Origin: an uncultured Colwellia sp.
GTDB lineage: Bacteria > Pseudomonadota > Gammaproteobacteria > Enterobacterales > Alteromonadaceae
Reading direction: 5' to 3'
NCBI GenBank assembly: GCA_913062815.1
Contig: CAJXWZ010000009.1
Location: forward strand, 62,001 to 126,000
DNA: 64,000 nt
A program made the position numbers and the translations under genes. Every line of letters starts with the position of its first letter. Positions within the stretch are counted from its first letter, which is position 1. Below the pieces are notes generated by a model that saw only the letters and a program-made list of their open reading frames with translations, was not told where the DNA came from and made no database searches. Below are positions 39,197 to 50,800 of the stretch, piece after piece.

Positions 39197-40164
39197 GACA
39201 TCTCCGCCGTAGACCGATGCTTAACATTATGTTTGCCAATTAAAGCTCGTGCTAAATTGATTTTATCCTGACGGTTGTTCATCATGGTTGACTCTGCTCT
39301 AAGCTGTAATGACGAAGAGCTTAAATGCTGGCAATCTAGTTTATCTTGTTGATCAACAATCAATATATCAATCACCCCTTGATAAAACTCTGCAATACCA
39401 GCATTTCCATGGGCATAGCCCTGAGCTTTCATCATTTGTTCCGCAGGGCCTTTAACGGTTGTGCCTGAAAAAAATGGTGAAACGGCAACAATTGGCGCCA
39501 AGGTATTTTTTAATGCTTGCTGAATGCCTAAAATATTAATAATTGGTGCAATACTGACCACTGGATTACTAGGCGCAATAACAACTAAGTCGGCTTCCTC
39601 TATGGCTTGAATAGCTTCGTTAGTCGCTTTAGCCTCTGCAAGTCCGTTAATTTTTATCTCTTGAATAGTTTTTTTACATTGATTTTTAACAAAATAATCT
39701 TGGAAGCTTAGCCAAGTATCTTCGCTTTTGACTTGAGTTTGAATAATATCGTTAGTCGGCAGCAGTATTGGCGTTGTTACGCCTAGTTGCTTTGCTATTC
39801 TATGGGCTATTTCAGAGGCTGATATGCCTTTTCTTTTTAACTCAGTACGAAAAATGTGCGTAGCAAAATCCTTATCACCAAGAAACATCCAAGTATCAAC
39901 ACCGAGTTGATTTAGTGCCATTAACGTTTGATTACTATCACTTGCTCTACCCCACCCTTGACTCTTATCAATAACTTCAGCGAGTGTGTAAGTTAAAGTA
40001 TCGATATCTGGAGAAACCCAAAGGCCATGGAACTCTTGATCATCTGCCACATTGCCAATAACTTTTAGTCCTGAGCGAAATTCACTATGATAAAAACCTT
40101 CCGCTAATTTAGTGCCACCTACACCACCACACAACAAGGTCACTTTAGGGTGAATAGCACTCAT
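39193..40164 (-). CDS. cofD: 2-phospho-L-lactate transferase CofD
   Basis: Transfers the activated phospholactyl-type group to FO, giving F420-0 (323 aa; FbiA in actinobacteria). Family features are LLCGGVGGTKLAEGF at the N-terminus, VIGNVADDQEFHGLWVSPDIDTLTYTLA, WMFLGDKDFATHI, VVIAPSNPVVSIAPIINI, AVSPFFSGTTVKGPAEQMM and GIAEFYQGVIDILIVD. It overlaps cofH and cofC by 4 bp each. Confidence 0.95.
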   Translation of the reverse strand: MSAIHPKVTLLCGGVGGTKLAEGFYHSEFRSGLKVIGNVADDQEFHGLWVSPDIDTLTYTLAEVIDKSQGWGRASDSNQTLMALNQLGVDTWMFLGDKDFATHIFRTELKRKGISASEIAHRIAKQLGVTTPILLPTNDIIQTQVKSEDTWLSFQDYFVKNQCKKTIQEIKINGLAEAKATNEAIQAIEEADLVVIAPSNPVVSIAPIINILGIQQALKNTLAPIVAVSPFFSGTTVKGPAEQMMKAQGYAHGNAGIAEFYQGVIDILIVDQQDKLDCQHLSSSSLQLRAESTMMNNRQDKINLARALIGKHNVKHRSTAEMS

Positions 40165-41438
40165 AACATGGCTCCAAGCGCAATTTTTTCTGGAGACATA
40201 ACGCTAGAGGATTCAGCTTCTTGTAATATATATTTAAACTCAATTGCTGCTAAGGGCTTAGGATAGTTTTTCAATGGTGCGTAGAGGGTATTACGCTGTA
40301 CTGCTGCTCGATTTATATCACCGATCATTTCTACCATTTTTTCAGGTGATATTTCTTGACCATGCTTTCCCCCTGATGCTCGGGTAATGCTTTCATTCAT
40401 CAAGGTCCCTCCTAAATCATTAACACCAGCATCAAGCATTTTTTTCGCATATTCAGGACCTAATTTAACCCAAGAGGCTTGAATGTTATCAATCCAACCA
40501 TTTAACATAATTCTCGAAATCGCATGCATTTTTAAGTTTTCATCGGCCGTTGGGCCTGGACGAACGTTATTGTCAGTACGATTAACAAAGAGTGGTGACT
40601 CATAATGAACAAAGCCTAGTGGTACAAACTCAGTAAAGCCTCCCGTTTCTTTTTGAATATTACGAATAGTATTTAAATGTTCAGCCCAATGCTTTGGCTG
40701 ATCAATATGACCATACATTATGGTTGCCGTGGTTGGTAATCCTAACTGGTGGGCTGTCTTTATGATTTCGATCCATTGCTTGGTACTTAATTTGTTTTTT
40801 GTCAGTTGTTTTCTAATCTCTACATCTAGAATTTCCGCAGCCGTGCCTGGCATAGAACCAAGCCCCGCGTCTATTAACTCTTGAATGAATGTTTTATAGC
40901 TTTTTCTGCTTTTCATCGCGCCGTACCAAATTTCAAACGGAGAAAAAGCATGAATATGCAAATCAGGTAATTGCTTCTTAATCGCTAAAATAATATTGCG
41001 ATAATGATCTCCTTTGATATCAGGATGCAATCCACCTTGAATACATATTTCAGTTGCACCGCGGTCCCAAGCTTCTTGAGCTCGGTTGACTAACTCAGCG
41101 ATAGGTAACAACTCAGCATCTATGTCATTTTTATTACGGGCAAAGCCACAAAATTTACACCCCATATTACAAACATTGGTAAAATTTATATTTCGGGTGA
41201 TGACAAAACTAACCTTATCGCCGACAGCCCTATGTCTTAACTCATCAGCAACCCTAACCACTTCATCTAGCTCAGCGCCATGACAGGAAAACAGTGTAAT
41301 TGCTTCATCAACAGAAATTTCAATATTGGCTAGCGACTTATCAAGAATACTGGCAATATTTGAATTAATTTCACCTAATTTGAAGTCACTTTCATGAATA
41401 TTATTGGTCATTGTCACTAATTTATCTCGACTATTCAT
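40161..41438 (-). CDS. cofH: FO synthase subunit 2 (CofH), radical SAM
   Basis: 5-amino-6-(D-ribitylamino)uracil:L-tyrosine 4-hydroxyphenyl transferase, which starts FO synthesis (425 aa). The radical-SAM cysteines are 90, 94 and 97 in NFTNVCNMGCKFCGFAR. Further motifs are ICIQGGLHPD, GLGSMPGTAAEILD, TATIMYGHIDQP and LGGTLMNESITRASGG. It is separate from CofG, as in archaea and many proteobacteria, whereas actinobacteria fuse them as FbiC. Its ATG shares a base with the cofG stop. A second in-frame ATG 9 codons in is possible. Confidence 0.95.
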   Translation of the reverse strand: MNSRDKLVTMTNNIHESDFKLGEINSNIASILDKSLANIEISVDEAITLFSCHGAELDEVVRVADELRHRAVGDKVSFVITRNINFTNVCNMGCKFCGFARNKNDIDAELLPIAELVNRAQEAWDRGATEICIQGGLHPDIKGDHYRNIILAIKKQLPDLHIHAFSPFEIWYGAMKSRKSYKTFIQELIDAGLGSMPGTAAEILDVEIRKQLTKNKLSTKQWIEIIKTAHQLGLPTTATIMYGHIDQPKHWAEHLNTIRNIQKETGGFTEFVPLGFVHYESPLFVNRTDNNVRPGPTADENLKMHAISRIMLNGWIDNIQASWVKLGPEYAKKMLDAGVNDLGGTLMNESITRASGGKHGQEISPEKMVEMIGDINRAAVQRNTLYAPLKNYPKPLAAIEFKYILQEAESSSVMSPEKIALGAML

Positions 41439-42583
41439 TACTGCTCTCCTAGTGCCACTTGATGACGAGCAAGTCCGTTGCTAGCCATCATGCAAATAAG
41501 GTTTTTATTAACCTCTTCATTAAGAAAAGATCTTTTAGATGTTAAATATTCAGGATAAACCGTTAAACGTTCCTGTAATTTAAAACCTTCTTGCTGACAG
41601 GTTGTTGCTAGGGACATCAGTTGTGGCCAAGCATTATCAGGATTAATAAAATCCCGAGTTAGTGGTGAAATTCCACCCCAATCATTAATACCCGCGGCAA
41701 TATAATGTTGAAAATTCTCTTGAAGATTTGGAGGAGCCTGCAAACTAATATTTGGCGCTAACATCAAACGAGCAACGGCCAAAGTTTTTAACATGTCATG
41801 TAAACTAGGCTCTGTGAACTCAGCCATTTCAGTATCAGGCTTAGCACAAAAATTTTGTACAATGACTTCTTGGATATGACCATAACGTTGATGTAGTTGA
41901 TTGATTTTAGCTAAACTATCAACTCTGTCTTGCCAACTTTCGCCAATACCAATAAGAATACCGGTAGTAAATGGAATTTTTTGTTGGCCTGCTCTCTCGA
42001 TAGTACTAAGACGCAGAGCAGGTACTTTATCAGGGCATGCAAAATGTGCAGCACCTTTTTCTAGTAACGCCTCGCTAGTTGATTCAAGCATAATGCCCAT
42101 GCTAGCACTGACTTTTTTTAATTTTTTAAATTCTTCATCCGTTAAATTACCCGCATTAACATGTGGTATTAAAGTAGTTTTTGTTATTACTAATTTGCAC
42201 ATGGCAATAACATAATCAATTAACGTTTCGTAACCAAGGTTTCTTAATGCGTGTCGCACCTCTTTATATCGGAGCTCCGGTTTTTCTCCTAAACTAAAGA
42301 GGGCTTCTTTACAGCCAAGTTGCTGGCCCTTTTCAGCTACTTCCAACACTTGATTCGGTGTCATGATATTGGCATTTACATCGCCTGGACGCTTAACGAA
42401 AGTGCAATATTTGCACTCATCACGACAATAGTTAGTCAAAGGAATAAATACTTTACGGGAATATGTCATAACCTTACCCCAATGCTGGTCTCTCTTAAGG
42501 GCTGCATCGGCCATAATGTTAGACAATTGTTCATCACTTATTTCAACTAATAACTTTGCTCTTTCTGCCGATAAAAACGCCAT
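41438..42583 (-). CDS. cofG: FO synthase subunit 1 (CofG), radical SAM
   Basis: 7,8-didemethyl-8-hydroxy-5-deazariboflavin synthase, closing the deazaflavin ring of FO (381 aa). The radical-SAM cysteines are 53, 57 and 60 in TNYCRDECKYCTFVKRPGD. Other family pieces are ALFSLGEKPELRY, LIPHVNAGNLTDEEF, GIMLESTSEALLEKG, TTGILIGIGESWQDRVDSL, and AGINDWGGISPLTRDFINPDNAWP. It is the first gene of the tightly packed run cofG-cofH-cofD-cofC-cofE-npdG-LLM. Two strong RutR-like palindromes lie 33-113 bp upstream of its start, so F420 production is probably switched by pyrimidine availability. Confidence 0.95.
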   Translation of the reverse strand: MAFLSAERAKLLVEISDEQLSNIMADAALKRDQHWGKVMTYSRKVFIPLTNYCRDECKYCTFVKRPGDVNANIMTPNQVLEVAEKGQQLGCKEALFSLGEKPELRYKEVRHALRNLGYETLIDYVIAMCKLVITKTTLIPHVNAGNLTDEEFKKLKKVSASMGIMLESTSEALLEKGAAHFACPDKVPALRLSTIERAGQQKIPFTTGILIGIGESWQDRVDSLAKINQLHQRYGHIQEVIVQNFCAKPDTEMAEFTEPSLHDMLKTLAVARLMLAPNISLQAPPNLQENFQHYIAAGINDWGGISPLTRDFINPDNAWPQLMSLATTCQQEGFKLQERLTVYPEYLTSKRSFLNEEVNKNLICMMASNGLARHQVALGEQ

Positions 42584-42615
42584 AATTTTTCACTACTTTA
42601 TTATTGATTATTAAT

Positions 42616-42631
42616 TTGACCATATGGTCAA
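42616..42631. promoter_or_regulatory. RutR-like operator, perfect 16-bp palindrome, upstream of cofG
   Basis: TTGACCATATGGTCAA, fully self-complementary and identical to the ideal E. coli RutR box. It lies 33 bp upstream of the cofG start. Confidence 0.88.
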
Positions 42632-42664
42632 CTTCAGATTATCAACTTTTAAATAGATGTACCA

Positions 42665-42696
42665 GCATTATTTTGACCATACGGTCAAAATAATGC
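42665..42696. promoter_or_regulatory. 32-bp perfect inverted repeat containing a RutR-like core
   Basis: Arms GCATTATTTTGACC and GGTCAAAATAATGC with a 4-bp spacer ATAC. The core TGACC-N4-GGTCA is the RutR-like site; the flanking nine bases of each arm also match exactly. The centre-to-centre distance to the site at 42616 is 57 bp. Confidence 0.82.
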
Positions 42697-42782
42697 CAAA
42701 ACAAAAACCTTAAAGGTAAGGACCTGTAATTTATAAAGATTAAATATTAGGTCGCTAGGCTAAATAACTAATGAAATGAAAT

Positions 42783-42817
42783 AAACAGTGAATAAGCATA
42801 AAACTAAGCCACTGTTT
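42783..42817 (-). terminator. hairpin after dihydropyrimidinase gene
   Basis: AAACAGTG / CACTGTTT with a 19-nt loop, followed on the minus strand by a T-rich stretch, 19 bp beyond the stop. Confidence 0.5.
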
Positions 42818-42835
42818 CAAAGAAAAAAATGAAAA

Positions 42836-44338
<1,503 letters not shown>

Positions 44339-44381
44339 TCACTCAACATTATCTTTAAAAAGGTCAGTTATCAATATTTTT

Positions 44382-44395
44382 TGACCTTTTGGTTG
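44382..44395. promoter_or_regulatory. degenerate RutR-like site in hydantoinase/permease gap
   Basis: TGACC-TTTT-GGTTG, left arm intact and right arm with two changes. The same TGACCTTTT pairs with AAAAGGTCA at 44358-44366 as a 9-bp inverted repeat. Confidence 0.4.
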
Positions 44396-44400
44396 TAAAT

Positions 44401-44416
44401 TTTACCAAGTGGTAAA
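44401..44416. promoter_or_regulatory. RutR-like dyad variant upstream of permease
   Basis: TTTACC-AAGT-GGTAAA, perfect 6-bp arms with the same N4 spacing but G to T and C to A changes from TTGACC/GGTCAA. It lies 113 bp before the permease and 126 bp before dihydropyrimidinase. Confidence 0.55.
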
Positions 44417-44528
44417 ATAACTTGAAGATAATTTGTCAACAAGCTAGGGTAGAGATTGAAAAATCGGTTAAAAATAAAACATAAAAGTTCTTTAGTGATT
44501 AAAAAAGATAATAATAAGCGAGAAAATA

Positions 44529-46037
44529 ATGGAACAAAATAAATCAACTAATGTGCAAGTCGGTGAGTTCTATGAGTTGAACGTTGCTGAAGATATTAGT
44601 GAAAGTCCTTATTACAATGATGACATAGCCCCGACAAAAATTAATGACAGGACGTGGACAAAGTGGAATGTAGCTGCTTTATGGGTAGGTATGGCAATAT
44701 GTGTGCCTACATACACTTTAGGGGGCGTATTAACAAGTTACTTCGGTTTAAGTGTTCTCGAAGCCCTAGTAACTATTTTACTGGCAAATATAATCGTACT
44801 TATCCCACTTACTTTAAATGCCTTTGCTGGCACAAAATATGGCATTCCATTTCCCGTTTTATTACGATCTTCCTTCGGTATATTAGGCTCTAACATTCCC
44901 TGTATAATTAGAGCTATAGTCGCTTGTGGTTGGTTTGGTATACAAACACTGTTTGGTGGTATCGCCATTCATATATTATTGTCGAATTTAGTACCCGGTT
45001 GGGAAAGTTTAGCAGGAACTGGCGAAGTGATAGGCTTCTTTATTTTCCTTGTCATTAATCTTTTCATCGTTATAAAAGGTAACGAGTCAATTAAGATATT
45101 GGAAACCATTGCCGCTCCTTTATTGCTTACTGTTGGCGTAGGCTTAATGCTTTGGGCCTACCCTCAAATTTCAATTACAGAGTTAATTGCAAGACCCGCC
45201 AATAGACCTGAAGATGCTTCATTTTGGGAGTACTTTTTTGGTGGCTTAACCGCTATGGTAGGTTATTGGGCTACCTTGTCATTAAATATTCCTGACTTTA
45301 GCCGTTATGTGAAATCACAGAAAGATCAAATTATTGGGCAGGTTATAGGTTTACCATTAACTATGTTCTTTTTTGCTTCATTAGGGGTTGTGTTAACCGC
45401 TGCTTCAACCACTTTAGTTGGTGAAACAATTTCAGATCCAATTAACCTTATTGGAAAAATTGAAAGTCCAATATGGGTAGTTATTGCTATGGTAATGATT
45501 ATAATTGCCACTCTTTCCACCAACACGGCAGCAAATATTGTATCACCTACTAATGACTTTCAAAATATTGCGCCAAAGAAAATCAACCAAACCAAAGGTG
45601 TTCTTTTAACAGGCCTAATTGGTATCTTGTTGATGTCATGGGAGTTATTGAAAAAATTGAATGTTATTGACTCTGATGTAAGTGTTGAAGCTATGTATAC
45701 TGGTTGGTTGTTAGGTTATTCCAGCTTACTTGGTCCAATTGCAGGGATTATGGTGGTTGACTACTTTATCATTAAAAAACAAACGCTTGAATTGACAGAA
45801 CTGTACAAAAAAGATGGCGCTTATGCTGGTATAAATACATCGGGGATTTTAGCCTTTAGCATTCCGGTTGTAATCACCCTCTTTGCTTTAAGCAGCGGTT
45901 ACTTAAGTTGGTTTTATCAATACGGTTGGTTCACCGGCTCAATTTCAGGTGCTATTTTGTATTATATATTTACCATCAAACAAGCTAAAAGTAGCATTAG
46001 CGGTGAGGCATTACCGCTGGCAACCAGCTCAAAATAA
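44529..46037 (+). CDS. NCS1-family nucleobase:cation symporter
   Basis: Inner-membrane permease (502 aa, about 12 hydrophobic helices) of the NCS1 cytosine/uracil/hydantoin family. Landmarks are NDDIAPTKINDRTWTKWNVAALWVGMAICVPTYTLGG near the N-terminus, YGIPFPVLLRSSFGILGSNIPCIIRAIVACGWFGIQTLFGG, and GYWATLSLNIPDFSRYVKSQKDQIIGQ, with NTAANIVSPTNDFQNI later. It is divergent from dihydropyrimidinase and probably imports uracil, thymine or dihydropyrimidines; substrate choice within NCS1 cannot be read reliably by eye. Confidence 0.93.
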   Translation: MEQNKSTNVQVGEFYELNVAEDISESPYYNDDIAPTKINDRTWTKWNVAALWVGMAICVPTYTLGGVLTSYFGLSVLEALVTILLANIIVLIPLTLNAFAGTKYGIPFPVLLRSSFGILGSNIPCIIRAIVACGWFGIQTLFGGIAIHILLSNLVPGWESLAGTGEVIGFFIFLVINLFIVIKGNESIKILETIAAPLLLTVGVGLMLWAYPQISITELIARPANRPEDASFWEYFFGGLTAMVGYWATLSLNIPDFSRYVKSQKDQIIGQVIGLPLTMFFFASLGVVLTAASTTLVGETISDPINLIGKIESPIWVVIAMVMIIIATLSTNTAANIVSPTNDFQNIAPKKINQTKGVLLTGLIGILLMSWELLKKLNVIDSDVSVEAMYTGWLLGYSSLLGPIAGIMVVDYFIIKKQTLELTELYKKDGAYAGINTSGILAFSIPVVITLFALSSGYLSWFYQYGWFTGSISGAILYYIFTIKQAKSSISGEALPLATSSK

Positions 46038-46048
46038 GACTAAGAATA

Positions 46049-46086
46049 TAACCATCACGTTAATGCGTCCATTAACGTGATGGTTA
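46049..46086 (+). terminator. very strong hairpin after permease
   Basis: Perfect 17-bp stem with a 4-nt CGTC loop (left arm TAACCATCACGTTAATG), 12 bp after the stop. No T run follows, so it may work as a terminator with Rho, as an mRNA stabiliser or as a protein site. Confidence 0.65.
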
Positions 46087-46173
46087 AGGGTATTAACTAA
46101 TGATTAACCACATAAAAACCATTGCATCACAGCGTCTAGTTCAAAGCGAGTTTACGTCGAACATTTTTGCTTA

Positions 46174-46920
46174 TTAATGTTTAATATGTCTAGTCAAAAT
46201 ACGTTTAAATTCGCCAGAGCTAATTAATTTCTCAATATGAATATCTAATAACTCTCTTTCTCTGGTCAATTCAGGTCTCAAAATAATACTTAAAGGTACA
46301 ATACTCATCGGCGAATGTGAGCGAATCAATGTTTGCCCTTCAAAGAAAGATGAATTTATTTAGTTTTCATAATTAAACTCGTTTAGAATCGTATAATCAC
46401 AACGGTTCTTGAACACCATTTTGATCATAGATAGTTGATCTAACGCTTCCACTCGAATCAGTTTATTGCTGTTAAAATAAGGCTCTAACGATGGATAATA
46501 AAAGCCTTTACGGGTACAGATGAGATTATTATCAACAATATCATCTAATGTAAAATTATGATTAAAATCATTCAATTGATATAAAAAACTACGATGATGG
46601 TGCAACGCAATGGTAGCAATTAGCTTGTCAGGTCTTCTTAGCCAACTCTTGCTTAACATCATCAAATCGGCTTTGCCTTGATATAGCGACTCTTCGCTGC
46701 GTTTTCGACTGTTTGTTATATATTTGACATCTAATTGCCCTGACTTTATTACTCCTTCTAAAACATCAGGAATAACGCCAACATAGCTATCATTGTCTTC
46801 ATTTAAATATAGGTAAGGGGGCGAGCCTGGAAAATTAACAATAAACAACTTTTCCGTATTAGCGAACGCTAGCTCGTTCAAAAAGTAGCTCAAAAATAGA
46901 AGACATTTAACTTTTTTCAA
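46174..46920 (-). pseudogene. periplasmic substrate-binding protein interrupted by a stop codon
   Basis: A signal peptide (about 1-20) and an SBP_bac_3-like protein read to residue 186 (ending NEFNYEN), where a TAA occupies 46360-46362. The same frame continues for 61 more sense codons (starting INSSFFEGQTLIRSHSPMSIVPLS, with RPELTRERELLDIHIEKLISSGEFKRIL) to a natural stop at 46174-46176. The continuation has the usual C-terminal helix of this family, so the full gene coded for about 248 aa. One nonsense mutation is the simplest explanation; a sequencing error or readthrough are alternatives. It is preceded on the same strand by an intact paralogue. Confidence 0.8.
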
Positions 46921-46967
46921 AATCTACCTTCACACTAAATTAAAAAGTAATTATAACGATTTGAGTT

Positions 46968-47765
46968 TTATGAATTCGTTAGATGAAAATCTAAGCCATA
47001 GCGCAACATGATTTCTTGATAAAGCCCATTTTTCTTCAATTCTCTTAAACATGAATCTATGTTAGATAAAAACACTTGAGCATTTTTTATATTTTGAGAC
47101 TTTTTGGACACAGTAACAAAGTATTTTTTGCTTGATAAGTTAAAGTCTAAGATTTTAACTTTATCACTTACTCCAAGACTTTTAGCTCGCCAACTTATGG
47201 TAGATTTGGCATTTGCCATAATATCAAAGCGCGGAGTTGAGGCTAACATTTGATCAAACATGCTGTCTAAACTGTACCCAGTAGAAACTTGTTTATTGCT
47301 ACGCTTTTTGGCGAGTATATCATTATATTCTAACGTATAAGATAAGCCTGATAAGTCTCCGAGAATATATGGTGTCAAATCGTCTAATGAATGTATATCG
47401 ATATGACTATCGGCCTTAACAGCAAAACCATATTCAGTACTAAATAAAGGTTCTTTGCCATAAATAACAAATTTTGTTCGTGCTTCTTTAAAAGAAAGCA
47501 CATTGACATCAATGATACCTACTTCCATGTATTTATGAGTTCGTTTAATTGGGATTACTTTGAAATTTAAAATGTATTCTTGCTGATTAATACACAAATT
47601 AAGCAGTTCTTTACCTATCCCCTTCATTTCACTATTTTTGGGCATAAAAAAAGGAGGCCAATCATCATCATCAATTAGAACAGTAGTTTTCGCATATAAT
47701 GACAATGTCAGACATGCATTCAATAAGAAAGCAGCAATAACTTTCAGTGATCTCGATTTAAGCAT
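46968..47765 (-). CDS. periplasmic substrate-binding protein (SBP_bac_3 type)
   Basis: 265-aa exported protein of the amino-acid-type extracellular solute-binding family. A signal peptide (1-25, ending SLYA) precedes LIDDDDWPPFFMPKNSEMKGIGKELLNLC, typical of the polar-amino-acid/PAAT fold, and it ends in a helical RELKKNGLYQEIMLRYGL. No ABC permease or ATPase gene is adjacent, so it may be an orphan sensor-like or scavenging protein. It is followed by the broken paralogue, 47 bp downstream. Confidence 0.82.
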   Translation of the reverse strand: MLKSRSLKVIAAFLLNACLTLSLYAKTTVLIDDDDWPPFFMPKNSEMKGIGKELLNLCINQQEYILNFKVIPIKRTHKYMEVGIIDVNVLSFKEARTKFVIYGKEPLFSTEYGFAVKADSHIDIHSLDDLTPYILGDLSGLSYTLEYNDILAKKRSNKQVSTGYSLDSMFDQMLASTPRFDIMANAKSTISWRAKSLGVSDKVKILDFNLSSKKYFVTVSKKSQNIKNAQVFLSNIDSCLRELKKNGLYQEIMLRYGLDFHLTNS

Positions 47766-47777
47766 TTATATATAAAA

Positions 47778-47849
47778 GGAAGATCTTTATTAGAGCCGCT
47801 GCAAAACAGACATTAATTCGTATGCTGCAGCTCTAACAAAAAATCTTCC
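47778..47849 (-). terminator. long imperfect inverted repeat between TonB receptor and binding-protein genes
   Basis: GGAAGAT...AGAGC...GCTGCA on one side pairs with TGCAGC...CTCTAA...ATCTTCC on the other, with several mismatches. It lies 44 bp after the receptor stop and probably ends or weakens its transcript. Confidence 0.5.
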
Positions 47850-47892
47850 ATACCTTGTTTATATTTGAGTAACAAAGAACATCGTTAACCAA

Positions 47893-50800
47893 TTAAAAAC
47901 GATAACGTAAGCCTAATTGTGCTTTCCAAACTGATGGAATTTTTGCAACAGTCTGTGTAGGCTTTGTGAAATTATCATAAACATACTGACCTGCATCATT
48001 AATTGATACATCAACTACAGGTGCATTAAATGGTTGGTTATAAGACTCAGCTCTGCCCCAATCGTTATTAATTAAATTACCTAAATTTTCAATATCGAAA
48101 CTAATTTCTAAGGTTTGATCACCAAAGACCTTAATCTCTTGCATTATGTGTAGATCTAAACGATTAATCCAGCTACTAGTACAGCTATGACGAGGTGAGA
48201 TTGTTCCAGGCGTTAAACAGCTTTCGCCATTAATATAAGCTGAAAATCCTGCACTATCAAAGCCGTCGGCATAAGTAACTAATGGATCATTATCACCTGT
48301 TGGTACATATAAAGATTGTGAGTTATAACCAACCCAAGAGGCAAAATCTACAAATCCGCCAAATGTTGGGACATCTGTTCTCATAGTATGGCTAAAGTGA
48401 CGACCATCACGACCAGTATAAGCCAGAGATACCACTGATAGATTATTTCCAAACAGTTCATTGGTCCACGTTAGCGTTGAAGTTAGGCGACTCTCAATTT
48501 CAAATTCAGAGTTAAATACGCTGTCAGATTGAAAATCTGAATTAGCTGGCATTGAATATCCCTCAAAAGCCACAAAAGCATTACCTGGGTTAACTTCTGT
48601 AATATTTTGGTAGGTATAACTCAGATAAAAATCAAAATTCCCCATGTCCGTTTCAAAATTATTGCTCGCGGCAAAAGTCCATACTTGTCCCTTACCTTTA
48701 TCAGTACTCTCAAGGCTTAAATCAAACGGGGCTGGTGAGTCATAAATAGGACGACCATCCGGTGCCTGCCCTACTTGTTTCATGTTTAATTCTTCATATC
48801 GTGAAGAGTTTTTAACTTGACTAAATATAACATCAGCACTCAATAACCAGTCTTCTCCTAAAAATCCTAGGTCTTGTTGACGTTCAATAGCAAAATTTAA
48901 CTTCCATTGACTTGGGATTTCAAAATCAGGAGCAATGCTGTTGGTATCACTATTGCCACCACTAAAACCACCGACAGCTAAAAAGTCTAAGACCTCTTGA
49001 GGTGTATTTTTGCCATTAAAACAGCCGCCAAAACAACCGGCGAAAGTTTTACGTACACCATCATTACCATAAGAATTTGAAAGCCAAACGTTAGGTGCAC
49101 CACCGCCAAACAAGCCAAAACCTGCACGAATAACCGTTTCGTCGTCATAGGTCCAATTAACACCCAAACGAGGTTCGAGTAAGTCTAATCCATCAAAATT
49201 GTTTTGGTTACTATATCCATGTCGACCAACAAAGTTATTATTTAATACTGGTTTATCATCGTTAGAATACTTGGTATAACGAACACCAGCAGTTAAAGTA
49301 ACATCATCAGTTACCGACCACTCGTCTTGTGCATAAACAGTTGTAGTATTGTATTCAAATGAATCTATGGCATCGCTCGTATCACCACTGAGCGCGTTTT
49401 GAAATACATGAAAACCTAGATTGTTTTCAAAATCTTCAATACTAGCAAATTGTGTCATTCCCAATGAGCCAAATACAAATGTATTTACAATTGAAAGTTG
49501 CTCATGTTCAATCCCCATAGTAATTAAATGTTCATCAGATAAGTAATAGTCTGCTTTAAATTTAATCATGTCTCTATCATTAGATAATGCGTTGGCATGT
49601 CTAAATTGATCTGGGCCAATATATAACTGACCGCCGTTAGGTGTGCCAATCAAAAACTGAGCAAAATTGTTACCAAAAATGGGGATTTGCTCGGTATTGA
49701 CTTCTTTACGAGCAAATTTAAACTCTGTTGATAAATCATCGGTCCAATCAGAAAACACTTGTAAGCTATAAGCGGTTAATGTTTCGTTCATGTTGTAGCG
49801 ATTAGACTCTGCTGTTGCCCAATTGGCGCTTGGGAACGTTTCAGCCCAGAAATCACGTACTGTATTACCTTCGTTATCTTGATAAGTAAAAGATGCACGG
49901 TGCTCATCATTAATGTACCAATCAAACTTCAATAACAACTTTTCATCTTTTTCGTCTGATAAAGTATCATATCCGCCAATATCATAATCCCAAACCCGTT
50001 GAGATATTTCTGCAATGCGATCAAAGTCGCCTTGAGTAACCCCTACTTTTTCATTTGGCTCAGCTATGCCATTTTCATTATCTAAAGTAAATTGGTAAGG
50101 CTTAGTGGAGTCAAATTTTTCATAAGCGGCAAAAAAGAATAGCTTGTCTTGGATAATTGGCCCACCTAAAGTAAAGCCGTACGAATCTTCTGAAAACTCA
50201 CCAATGTTTAGACTGCCACCTTCACTTTTGTCACCCGCAAGACTGTCATCAGCTCGAAAGTAAAAAGCACTACCATGAAATTCATTAGTACCCGATTTAG
50301 TCACTATATTTATACTGCCGCCTTGAAAGTCACCATAGGTAACTTCAAAAGGAGCAACATTAACTACCATTTGTTCTATAGCATCTAAAGAAATTGGGGT
50401 GCGTCGTCCAGGGTAACCATTTTTATTCAAGCCAAAATCATCATTTTGCTTAACACCATCAATAGTCAGGCTATTACCACGAACATTACCACCGGCTATA
50501 GAAAGTGCCGGACCACCGTCGGCCGTGACATCAACCATCATCCTTGAATCGCGTTGTAGCACAGACTTTAGATCACGACTAATAGCTACACTATTTTCAA
50601 TATCTTTTGAGTTAAACTCTTCACTAGGACCTTTTTTATAAGTACCTGCCATCGCTAACTGCCCAGTGACCGTTATGCGCTCAACGTTTTCTTGTGGTAC
50701 AGAGGTCAGGCTCACTTTTGATGCTTCACCTAACTTTAAATAAAGCTCCTTCACATTATTGAATTTAAGTTCTGTACCTCCAGATATCCGAACAATATAA

